Positions 33,263 through 40,031 of a stretch of 40,954 nucleotides of DNA are shown here, one piece after another. This DNA is from Alphaproteobacteria bacterium (lineage in GTDB: Bacteria; Pseudomonadota; Alphaproteobacteria; JACZXZ01): NCBI GenBank assembly GCA_035625915.1, contig DASPOR010000052.1:1-40954 (forward strand), read 5' to 3'. The notes below the pieces were generated by a model that ran no database searches, was not told where the DNA came from, and saw only the letters and a list, made by a program, of their open reading frames with translations. The position numbers and the translations under genes are program-made. The stretch's first letter is position 1; the number at the start of each line of letters is the position of its first letter.

Positions 33263-33766
33263 ATGATGCCTCTCACCCAAACTATTGCAACCGATTTGCG
33301 CAACTCGCCACTTGTCCCGCCGGCGGTCGAGCTCAGCGATGCGGTTGAAATCGACACACGGTTTGGCCGCTTCACCTATTCCCGCGCGAAGATCATAACG
33401 ATGCGGCAGGGTGTCCTTGGATTTTCGGGCTATCGTGAATTCGTTTTACTCACCCTGCCCGATCCACGCTTCGCACAATTCCGACTGCTTCAGTGCGTGA
33501 GTGAACCAGCACTGTCGTTTCTCGTGATTCCAAATCAACCGGCGCACTGCGGTATCGATCCGGCCGACATGTCCGAAGCATTCACAGCTTGCGGCGTAAG
33601 CGGGGCGGATGCCGCCTTCCTTTTGATCGTTACGATCCGCAAAAGCGAGGGGAAGGTGGGCATGACCGTGAATATGAGGGCCCCGATTGTGCTCGATCTT
33701 CGCCGCAAGGTTGCGCAGCAATACGTTCTGGCAAATAGCCGATATTCGATCCGCCATCACCTTTAG
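33263..33766 (+). CDS. fliW: FliW flagellar assembly factor
   Basis: FliW binds flagellin and, when released, sequesters CsrA, which couples flagellin translation to its export. The 167-residue protein has a 30-residue N-terminal extension, then the family core: FGRFTYSRAKIITMRQGVLGFSGYREFVLL, FRLLQCVSEPALSFLVIP, and MTVNMRAPIVLDLRRKVAQQYVLANSRYSIRH. AAGGA lies 5 bases before the first ATG (a second ATG lies at 33266). It is 33 bp after flgL and closes the flgI operon. CsrA with a long C-terminus is encoded at 9236. Confidence 0.93.
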   Translation: MMPLTQTIATDLRNSPLVPPAVELSDAVEIDTRFGRFTYSRAKIITMRQGVLGFSGYREFVLLTLPDPRFAQFRLLQCVSEPALSFLVIPNQPAHCGIDPADMSEAFTACGVSGADAAFLLIVTIRKSEGKVGMTVNMRAPIVLDLRRKVAQQYVLANSRYSIRHHL

Positions 33767-33916
33767 AATTACCGCAAGGCGTCGTTCCCGTTCCAGCCGC
33801 GCAATGTCCCCAGCGCATTGGATCCCGTTGCCGAGAGGTAGTGCAGTGTTTTAGCACCGGCCGACCGCATCGCCGTTCGCGCTTTGTTTATCGATCGGCA
33901 ATTACCCAATCGGACC

Positions 33917-33940
33917 GGGGCCGCTTGCGCCATCGGCCCC
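33917..33940. repeat. GC-rich inverted repeat in the aroQ promoter
   Basis: GGGGCCG/CGGCCCC with a 10-base loop overlaps the spacer of the aroQ promoter. It may terminate the fliW operon or act as an operator; no T-run follows. Confidence 0.35.
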
Positions 33941-33952
33941 ACGTGCTATAAC
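33925..33952 (+). promoter_or_regulatory. Sigma-70-type promoter for aroQ-accB-accC
   Basis: TTGCGC, a 16-base spacer and TATAAC (5 of 6 to consensus) about 40 bp before aroQ. Confidence 0.6.
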
Positions 33953-33992
33953 GCAGGCCGATAACGAACGGCGCACGATTGGAAAAAGGTAG

Positions 33993-34445
33993 ATGGTTCC
34001 GACGGTGCTGGTCCTGAACGGGCCGAACCTCAACCTCCTCGGTACACGCGAGCCCGAGCATTACGGTCGTCAGACCCTCTCGGACATCGAGGCGACGATG
34101 CGCGCACATGCTCGCTCGATCGGTTTCGACATCGATCTCCGTCAATCCAACCACGAAGGCGAATTGGTTGATTGGATTCAGGCGGCGCACGAAAGCTGCG
34201 TTGCCATCGTCATCAACGCCGGCGCCTTGAGCCATACCTCGATCGCCATTCTCGACGCACTTCTCGCCTGCCGAATTCCGATCGTCGAGGTGCACTTGTC
34301 TAACATCTTCAGGCGCGAATCCTTTCGGCACGTCTCCTACGTTTCCCAAGCGGCGCGCGGGGTCATCTGTGGACTCGGATCGCAAGGCTATATCCTTGCC
34401 CTCGACGCAATTGCCAATCTCGTCAATAAGTCGGACGTCCCCTGA
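33993..34445 (+). CDS. aroQ: Type II 3-dehydroquinate dehydratase
   Basis: AroQ dehydrates 3-dehydroquinate to 3-dehydroshikimate in the shikimate pathway. The 150-residue protein has the type II core: [18 protein letters not shown] with catalytic Tyr 24, the flexible-loop Arg 19, [13 protein letters not shown], Asn 75 in the NAGALSHTS motif, catalytic His 101 in EVHLSN, and FRHVS with Arg 112-region contacts. It overlaps accB by one base, an order (aroQ-accB-accC) that is common in bacteria. Confidence 0.97.
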   Translation: MVPTVLVLNGPNLNLLGTREPEHYGRQTLSDIEATMRAHARSIGFDIDLRQSNHEGELVDWIQAAHESCVAIVINAGALSHTSIAILDALLACRIPIVEVHLSNIFRRESFRHVSYVSQAARGVICGLGSQGYILALDAIANLVNKSDVP

Positions 34446-34930
34446 TGTTAAAGCCAGAGAAGCCAATAGAGGTTCCGAGGAGCGAGATCGATTCGGCACT
34501 CGTGCGCCAGCTCGCCCAGCTGCTCGACGAGACGGGCTTGCACGAACTCGAGTATGCAACCGATCACTGGAAAATTCGCGTTGCGCGCCATGCCGGGGTC
34601 GCCACTTACATACCGACGAGTGTTCCCGCCACGGCGCCGGGTGCTGTAGCGCCTGCCGCCACGGCGCCGATGGACCCGGCGGCGGACGCGAGTCATCCCG
34701 GTGCGGTGCTCTCGCCCATGGTCGGAACGGTCTATCTCGCACCCGAGCCAAGTGCTGCCACATTCGTTCAGGTCGGGGACCAAATCAAGGCCGGCGATAC
34801 GCTTCTCATTATCGAAGCGATGAAAGTCATGAATCCGGTCGCCGCACCCCGCGCCGGCCGCGTTGCGAAAATCGCCGTCGACAATGGCGCACCGGTCGAA
34901 TTCGGCGCCGTGTTGATGATTGTCGAATAA
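34445..34930 (+). CDS. accB: Biotin carboxyl carrier protein of acetyl-CoA carboxylase
   Basis: AccB carries the biotin used by acetyl-CoA carboxylase to make malonyl-CoA. The 161-residue protein has an N-terminal segment of about 50 residues, a Pro/Ala-rich linker (about 56-85) and a biotinyl domain (about 86-161) with the motif EAMKVMN, biotinylated at Lys 127 (usually EAMKLMN). The ATG overlaps the aroQ stop in TGATG. Confidence 0.97.
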   Translation: MLKPEKPIEVPRSEIDSALVRQLAQLLDETGLHELEYATDHWKIRVARHAGVATYIPTSVPATAPGAVAPAATAPMDPAADASHPGAVLSPMVGTVYLAPEPSAATFVQVGDQIKAGDTLLIIEAMKVMNPVAAPRAGRVAKIAVDNGAPVEFGAVLMIVE

Positions 34931-34955
34931 CGTCCCTCTCAGGCAACGCGCTCGC

Positions 34956-36299
34956 ATGTTCGAAAAGGTGCTCATCGCCAACCGCGGAGAAGTGGCACTG
35001 CGCATCCAGCGCGCTTGCAAGGAGATGGGTATTGCGACGGTTGCAATCCATTCGACGGCGGACGTCGACGCGATGCATGTCCGCCTTGCGGATGAGAGCG
35101 TTTGCATCGGCCCGCCGCCCGCGCGAGAAAGCTATCTCAATATCCCGGCCATCATCTCGGCCGCGACAATCACGAACGCCGACGCGATCCATCCCGGTTA
35201 CGGATTCCTGTCCGAAAACGCCAAATTCGCCGAGATTGTCGAGGAGCACGGCTTCACGTTCATTGGCCCATCGCCCGATCACATCCGGCTCATGGGCGAC
35301 AAAGTCCAAGCTAAATTGGCGGTCAAGGCGGCAGGCCTTCCTGTCGTCGCGGGCTCCGACGGGCCCGTGCTCGACACGGACGAAGCGCTCGAGATTGCGG
35401 GGCGGATCGGCTATCCGGTCCTCGTCAAGGCGGCCGGCGGGGGCGGGGGCAAGGGGATGAAGGTCGCAGAATCGCCGAAATCGCTCGGCGAGGCTTTCCG
35501 CTTTGCGCGCACCGAAGCCCAGGCTGCCTTCGGCAATGGTTCCCTTTATCTCGAAAAGTATCTGGGCCATCCGCGCCACATCGAGGTGCAGATCGTGGCC
35601 GATCATCACGGACACGTTGTCCATCTCGGCGAGCGGGACTGTTCGCTGCAGCGTAACCACCAGAAAATCCTCGAGGAAGCACCGTCGCCAGCGCTGAATG
35701 CCGCAGAGAGGAGCGAGATCGGCATGATCGCGTGCGATGCGATTCACAAGATCGGCTATCGCAGTCTCGGTACGATCGAGTTCCTTTTCGAGGACGGGAA
35801 GTTCTATTTCATCGAAATGAACACCCGCCTCCAAGTCGAACATCCGGTGACCGAGGCGATTTCGGGGCTCGATCTTGTGCGCGAACAAATTCGCATCGCG
35901 ACAGGAGCGCCACTGTCCCTCACTCAGGCCGAAGTGCGTCTTGAGGGTCATGCGATCGAATGCCGAATTAATGCCGAGAATCCGGAAACTTTCGCACCCT
36001 CGCCTGGAAAGGTGACCGACTACCACGTCCCCGGCGGTTTAGGCGTGCGCGCCGATTCTGCGCTATACACGGGATACAGCGTGCCGCCCTATTACGACAG
36101 CCTGGTCGCAAAGCTCATCGTGCACGGCAATAATCGCAACGAATGCCTGCTGCGCATGCGTCGCGCGCTCGACGAATATGTCATTGGCGGCATCGAAACG
36201 ACGATTCCGCTCCACCGCCGTCTGGTCTCCAACAACGACATCATCAACGGCGATTACGATATACATTGGCTCGAGCGGTTTGTTGGTCTGAACCGCTGA
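34956..36299 (+). CDS. accC: Biotin carboxylase subunit of acetyl-CoA carboxylase
   Basis: AccC carboxylates the biotin on AccB with ATP and bicarbonate. The ATG at 34956 gives 447 residues, the family length, and the standard MFEKVLIANRGEVALR start. Landmarks are HPGYGFLSENAKFA (about 79-92), the ATP-grasp glycine loop with G161-K166, HIEVQ near 208-212, ERDCSLQRNHQK near 227-237, and the catalytic MNTRLQVEHPVTE (Arg 291, Glu 295). It follows accB by 25 bp. Confidence 0.98.
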   Translation: MFEKVLIANRGEVALRIQRACKEMGIATVAIHSTADVDAMHVRLADESVCIGPPPARESYLNIPAIISAATITNADAIHPGYGFLSENAKFAEIVEEHGFTFIGPSPDHIRLMGDKVQAKLAVKAAGLPVVAGSDGPVLDTDEALEIAGRIGYPVLVKAAGGGGGKGMKVAESPKSLGEAFRFARTEAQAAFGNGSLYLEKYLGHPRHIEVQIVADHHGHVVHLGERDCSLQRNHQKILEEAPSPALNAAERSEIGMIACDAIHKIGYRSLGTIEFLFEDGKFYFIEMNTRLQVEHPVTEAISGLDLVREQIRIATGAPLSLTQAEVRLEGHAIECRINAENPETFAPSPGKVTDYHVPGGLGVRADSALYTGYSVPPYYDSLVAKLIVHGNNRNECLLRMRRALDEYVIGGIETTIPLHRRLVSNNDIINGDYDIHWLERFVGLNR

Positions 36300-36362
36300 A
36301 GGAAAGGCCTCGAGGGCGGCCACCACACTTCTCTGGGACCTGTTTCGCCCTATATCTTTGCC

Positions 36363-37013
36363 ATGACCGAGCTCACGCCAGACCTACTGCTGCGAGCTTA
36401 TGCTGCCGGCATTTTTCCGATGGCCGATAGTCGAACGAGCGAACGGCTTTATTGGCTCGACCCTGAATGGCGGGGTGTCATCCCGCTCAAGAGCTTCCAC
36501 GTGCCGCGCCGGCTGCGCAAGACCGTGCGCCGTACGCCCTTCGAGGTGCGCGCGGATACGGCCTTTCGCGCTGTGATCGCGGGTTGCGCCGCGCGCTATG
36601 ACAGCCGCCAGGATAGCTGGATCAATGACGACATCCGCCGGCTCTATCTCGCGCTCCACGAAATGGGCGTTGCGCACAGCGTCGAATGCTGGCGCGAGGG
36701 CGAGATCGTGGGCGGGCTTTATGGCGTGGCGCTCGGCTCGGCTTTTTTCGGGGAAAGCATGTTCAGCCTCGCCCCCGATGCGAGCAAGGTTGCGCTCGTG
36801 CACCTCGCAGCCCGGCTTGCCCGCGGCGGCTTCACCCTGCTCGATACGCAATTCATCACCGATCACCTTCGGCAATTCGGCGCTGTGGAAATTCCCCGCG
36901 ATGAATATCGCCGGCAACTCGCCTCCGCCCTGCAGCGAAGCGCTGCTTTTCAACCTGGATTGCCGGAGGCGGAGCTTTTGGCGTTCATACAGTCTACGAC
37001 CCAGAGATCGTAA
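36363..37013 (+). CDS. aat: Leucyl/phenylalanyl-tRNA-protein transferase
   Basis: Aat adds Leu or Phe to proteins with N-terminal Arg or Lys, marking them for the ClpS/ClpAP pathway. The 216-residue protein shows [91 protein letters not shown] and [16 protein letters not shown]. It follows accC by 63 bp. Its last 64 bp overlap the convergent DUF2155 gene. Confidence 0.96.
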   Translation: MTELTPDLLLRAYAAGIFPMADSRTSERLYWLDPEWRGVIPLKSFHVPRRLRKTVRRTPFEVRADTAFRAVIAGCAARYDSRQDSWINDDIRRLYLALHEMGVAHSVECWREGEIVGGLYGVALGSAFFGESMFSLAPDASKVALVHLAARLARGGFTLLDTQFITDHLRQFGAVEIPRDEYRRQLASALQRSAAFQPGLPEAELLAFIQSTTQRS

Positions 37014-37363
37014 ACCGGATGTTCGAGTGCGGAGATCGCCGGGCTTGATGCGAACATCCAGCCACTGAAGAGGAGTTTGGGCTCCTCATCCGCCTTTTTC
37101 TCGCGAATTTCGAGAAAGGCCGCTGATTCCGGCTCCTCCTCCGGTGGGCGCTTTCGACATGAACGGACGGTGATCTCGAGGGAGCCGAAATGGACAGTTT
37201 GTCCCACACCCGCGTCGAGGGTCGAGACGCGCGCGGTTACCTTGTCGAGGCCCTGAAGTACTGCCGTGCTCATGTCGATATAGGTGTCGGCATACACGGG
37301 CCCACCCGCAATTCCAACAACAAGCAAAACGGCAAGACCGGGTCGGCGGAGGAAGGCCGTCAC
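36950..37363 (-). CDS. DUF2155 exported protein
   Basis: This is a small exported protein of the DUF2155 family, common in alphaproteobacteria near aat and mlaD. The GTG at 37363, 7 bp after the preceding stop, gives 137 residues with a signal peptide ending near VYADT; an ATG at 37405 would overlap the upstream gene. The mature region has [34 protein letters not shown], then the acidic [14 protein letters not shown], and a conserved end with [28 protein letters not shown]. Two Cys may form a disulfide. Function is unknown. Confidence 0.85.
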   Translation of the reverse strand: MTAFLRRPGLAVLLVVGIAGGPVYADTYIDMSTAVLQGLDKVTARVSTLDAGVGQTVHFGSLEITVRSCRKRPPEEEPESAAFLEIREKKADEEPKLLFSGWMFASSPAISALEHPVYDLWVVDCMNAKSSASGNPG

Positions 37364-37370
37364 GCGGCGC

Positions 37371-37646
37371 CTACTTCCGGTAAGGATTTCGGAGCGCCTC
37401 GACAAGTTTGCGCATTACGTCGCGCACCTGCGCCTCGTCGCATCCCATAAGCAACGCATCCTCGAGCGCCTCTTGTGCAAGCTCGCTAATTTCTTGGAGG
37501 TTTTCGTTCAGCACCTTGATCTTCTCTATGCACGTGACCGGCTCGCCGTTTGGTGCGCGCCAGATGGGAAATGCCAGTTCGGGCGTCTTGGTTTTCACGC
37601 GCAAAATCCAATAGCGGTCATTGTTCGGGCGGCGTCGCATCGCCAT
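37371..37646 (-). CDS. Small conserved-looking protein between mlaD and DUF2155
   Basis: This 91-residue protein overlaps the end of mlaD by 29 bases. The ATG at 37646 has AAGG 9 bases upstream; the next ATG (37640) is less well placed. The sequence has NDRYWILRVKTKTPELAFPIWRAPNGEPVTCIEKIKVL and a helical half with ISELAQEALEDALLMGCDEAQVRDVMRKLVEAL. The C-terminal half looks well constrained, and I recall similar small proteins in alphaproteobacteria at this locus. No function is known. It would be missed by a filter on overlapping genes. Confidence 0.7.
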   Translation of the reverse strand: MAMRRRPNNDRYWILRVKTKTPELAFPIWRAPNGEPVTCIEKIKVLNENLQEISELAQEALEDALLMGCDEAQVRDVMRKLVEALRNPYRK

Positions 37647-38154
37647 TCGGCGGTACCTTGGGGCTTTGCCGCTCACTCGAACCTCTTCGCGAATCCTGGT
37701 CGGCGTCCTGGTCGGTCGCAAGGAAGATGATCTTCCCAAGGAGTTCCTCGAGTACCACAGCGCCCTCGGTATTCGTGATTTCGCCGCCTGGCGCCAGAAG
37801 CGTCTGCGAATGCCCCGGTTCGATCTTGACGTACTTCCCGCCCAGCAAGCCCGCACTTGCGATGACGGCTTTCGTGTCAACGGGCAATTTCACGTCGCGC
37901 TCGATGTCCATTGTGACGACGGCGTTGTAGTGTCTTGGGTCGACCGCCTGACGGGTGACGATTCCCACCTTCACGCCGCCAACGCGCACATCGGCGCCCT
38001 GGGACAATCCATCGACTGAGCTGAAGACGGCCGTGACCGAATAACCCCCTGGCGGCTGCAGATTGGCGGAAAGGTATGCAAAAACGAGGAAAATCCCGGC
38101 GACCAGCAGGACGAACGCCCCCATGATGGTTTCGACCAGATTCCGCCCTATCAT
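37618..38154 (-). CDS. mlaD: MlaD-like MCE protein
   Basis: MlaD is the substrate-binding MCE subunit of the Mla phospholipid transporter, anchored in the inner membrane. The ATG at 38154 has GGAG 8 bases upstream and gives 178 residues. One membrane helix (about 6-28, TIMGAFVLLVAGIFLVFAYLSA) precedes the MCE domain (about 40-120) with YSVTAVFSSVDGLSQGADVRVGGVKVGIV and the conserved LLGGKYVKIEPG. The acidic/Pro-rich tail is variable. MlaE, MlaF and MlaC are not in the window. Confidence 0.92.
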   Translation of the reverse strand: MIGRNLVETIMGAFVLLVAGIFLVFAYLSANLQPPGGYSVTAVFSSVDGLSQGADVRVGGVKVGIVTRQAVDPRHYNAVVTMDIERDVKLPVDTKAVIASAGLLGGKYVKIEPGHSQTLLAPGGEITNTEGAVVLEELLGKIIFLATDQDADQDSRRGSSERQSPKVPPNGDATPPEQ

Positions 38155-38187
38155 CGTTTCATCTCCGGACACCTGCCGCCGCGGGGC

Positions 38188-38685
38188 TCATGGATCGTCC
38201 TCGGGGGGCGGATTGCCTCGCGCACCTTTGCGCTTGGCCTCGGCATCTTGTACCACGCGGAGCAAAAGATGCTCGAGATCGACCGAATCCTGAACGTAGT
38301 CGAACGAATCGCCGGGCTTGAGCATTTCCAGATCGCCGCCGGGATCGATTTTGACGAACTTGGCGCCTAGCAACCCATCGGTCGCGACAATGGCCGCACT
38401 GTCGCGGGGAATCGCAACGTCGTTGGCGAGCGTCATGGTTACCAGTGCCCGATCGTCGTTCGGTTGGAACGTCTCGGCCGTCACTTCACCTATGCGGATC
38501 CCGGCCAGCCTTACATCGGAATGGAGTGCTAAGCCGTCGATATGATAGTAGCTTGCGGTAAGCACATACCCGCTTATCGAATTCTGGTTGACGGAAAACG
38601 CGAAAACCACGAAAAGCGCAAAGGCGAGGAGTGCCAAGCCACCGACAAGAATTTCCGTGGTATCCCGGCTGAGCTTCACCGCCAA
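38188..38685 (-). CDS. mlaD: Second MlaD-like MCE protein
   Basis: This 165-residue protein has the same plan as its downstream neighbour: a membrane helix (about 9-31, EILVGGLALLAFALFVVFAFSVN), an MCE domain with GYVLTASYYHIDGLALHSDVRLAGIRIGEV, and the signature GLLGAKFVKIDPGG. TTG at 38685 with AAGGAGG 5 bases upstream is the best start; a GTG two codons later is possible. It lies 33 bp upstream of the other mlaD, so the pair is a tandem duplication, possibly forming mixed hexamers. Confidence 0.9.
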   Translation of the reverse strand: MAVKLSRDTTEILVGGLALLAFALFVVFAFSVNQNSISGYVLTASYYHIDGLALHSDVRLAGIRIGEVTAETFQPNDDRALVTMTLANDVAIPRDSAAIVATDGLLGAKFVKIDPGGDLEMLKPGDSFDYVQDSVDLEHLLLRVVQDAEAKRKGARGNPPPEDDP

Positions 38686-38719
38686 TGCGACCTCCTTCGT
38701 CGGCTGCTTCGGCGGTCGG

Positions 38720-39088
38720 CTACTCGGGCCGCCAGGGCTCGTAGTCGCCGGTGGCGCTAGCGCGCCGCCCACCTCTGAATTCGTGGCCGCGCGGCCGATA
38801 GGCGTAAGGCGTCCCGGTCAGGTTTTGAACATGAGGCTTGAGCCAGGCGCGTTTTTGGGTGCTACCTGCAGGAACAGCGTCGCTCGTATGGTGCAGCCAC
38901 GCATTCCACTCGGCAGGAACCTTTGAGCCCTCGGGTTCGCCGCTATACATGACCCAGCGTCGCTCCCGATCAAGTCCGCCGACGTGCCGGCGCACACCCC
39001 CTTTCTCGCGGTAATAGCGATTGCCGAATTCGTCGGCGCCGACGAATTCACCATGCAACAAAGTGAAAAGCCGAGTCCCTATGCTCAT
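38720..39088 (-). CDS. NDUFA12-type complex I accessory subunit
   Basis: NDUFA12 (B17.2-like) proteins are accessory subunits of respiratory complex I, found in mitochondria and alphaproteobacteria. The 122-residue protein has TLLHGEFVGADEFGNRYYREK, the conserved RRWVMYSGEPEGSKVPAEWNAWLHHTSDA, and a C-terminal KPHVQNLTGTPYAYRPRGH. The ATG at 39088 gives the usual MSIGTRLF-type start; a longer reading to 39373 has no family match. It lies 34 bp upstream of the mlaD-like pair. Confidence 0.94.
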   Translation of the reverse strand: MSIGTRLFTLLHGEFVGADEFGNRYYREKGGVRRHVGGLDRERRWVMYSGEPEGSKVPAEWNAWLHHTSDAVPAGSTQKRAWLKPHVQNLTGTPYAYRPRGHEFRGGRRASATGDYEPWRPE

Positions 39089-39158
39089 AGCGCGCTGAAC
39101 CCCTACCGCCCACACGGTGTTTTGTGCAGCAGGCCCGATTTGCCGCCCGACGGCGCGG

Positions 39159-39187
39159 ACTATGGCATTTGACCGTGCACACGTCCA
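39159..39187 (-). promoter_or_regulatory. Possible promoter for the NDUFA12-mlaD unit
   Basis: Minus strand TGGACG, a 17-base spacer and CATAGT (4 of 6 in each element), about 70 bp before the NDUFA12 start. Confidence 0.4.
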
Positions 39188-39865
39188 GCCCTCCCACCCC
39201 TGATTGAGACCCTCGGCTTGTGCGCCAGAACCCGCTGGACAGCATTCCGTCGCAGCGGGTGGACCGCCTTGTGCCGGCATCTGAATCCTGGTGGGCCGCC
39301 ATGTTGGGATGTCGATTGCCGAAAGCGATCGTATGCACGGCACTCGGGCAACAGAACCACCCTGTTCTCGCACGGGATCGCGCCTGTCATCGAGCGCCAG
39401 GGTGCGCGCTTTATCACGTCGGTGCTGCGACGCCGGCCACGATTGAGGCCTTCGGAGGAAGCCGTCCCGGACGAGAAGGATACTGTCGGGTCATCGAGCG
39501 AGAGTCTCCGTCCTTCGTCGGCCCGGATAGGAGATGACCGTCGAGCCCCACTCCCCTCCATAATCGCATATGTTGTGGTGCTTTTAACATCATAACCCAT
39601 ATCTTGTTGACGGCCGAATTTCGAGATGCTATTTTGCGCACCCTGATTGGAAGGCGGCCGCAAACGAGTCTAAGCGGCAAGATAGGAAATATTCATTTAG
39701 GCACAGAATTCCTTGAGTGGACTTCCGCCCGAGCCTTCAAATTATATGAGGGTGTCGGCGAAAACCTGCATAAGAATACTTTATCGCATTGCTGTGGCTC
39801 ATCTTAACAAGCCGAAGAAATAAGCTATCCAGCCGCAAAGTTTCTCTTGCCTTTCCTTGGAAACG
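39188..39865. other. Long gene-free stretch upstream of nrdJ
   Basis: Almost 680 bp without a gene I can support. The first part (to about 39545) is GC-rich and has open frames on both strands but no recognised protein. The second part (about 39546-39860) is clearly AT-richer. No riboswitch or RNA gene could be confirmed; a structured RNA remains possible. Confidence 0.5.
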
Positions 39866-39912
39866 GCGCAATAGTTTGTGGCCAACTCGCCTCAAAATAC
39901 AAGATACTGTGG
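39866..39912 (+). promoter_or_regulatory. Tandem NrdR-like boxes upstream of nrdJ
   Basis: Two 16-base elements, GCGCAATAGTTTGTGG (39866-39881, 11 of 16) and ATACAAGATACTGTGG (39897-39912, 12 of 16), match the NrdR consensus acaCwAtATaTwGtgt. They are 31 bp apart start to start, three helical turns, the classical arrangement of NrdR operators on ribonucleotide reductase genes. Confidence 0.65.
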
Positions 39913-40031
39913 ATTCGGCGGCGTGGCGCGAGCGACGATTGTGAGCCGTGCGACAAAGTTCGACTCGGATCGCGATCTGGACGAATCAGGCTGCGGAGTT
40001 CCGGGCCAAAGAGAAAACGGGGGGCGAGGTA

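Noticed and set aside
34827-36026. Long open frame opposite accC
   Set aside because: The plus-strand gene is an unmistakable biotin carboxylase; the antisense frame has no family features.
39089-39373. In-frame N-terminal extension of the NDUFA12 gene
   Set aside because: The family starts at the MSIGTRLF-type sequence; the extension crosses the likely promoter.
39285-39545. Possible cobalamin riboswitch before the B12-dependent nrdJ
   Set aside because: A few pieces look like B12-box elements (GCCAC, GGAAGCC, GGATAGGAGATGACC), but the order and the core are not convincing, and the region is about 500 bp from the gene. A covariance-model search would decide.
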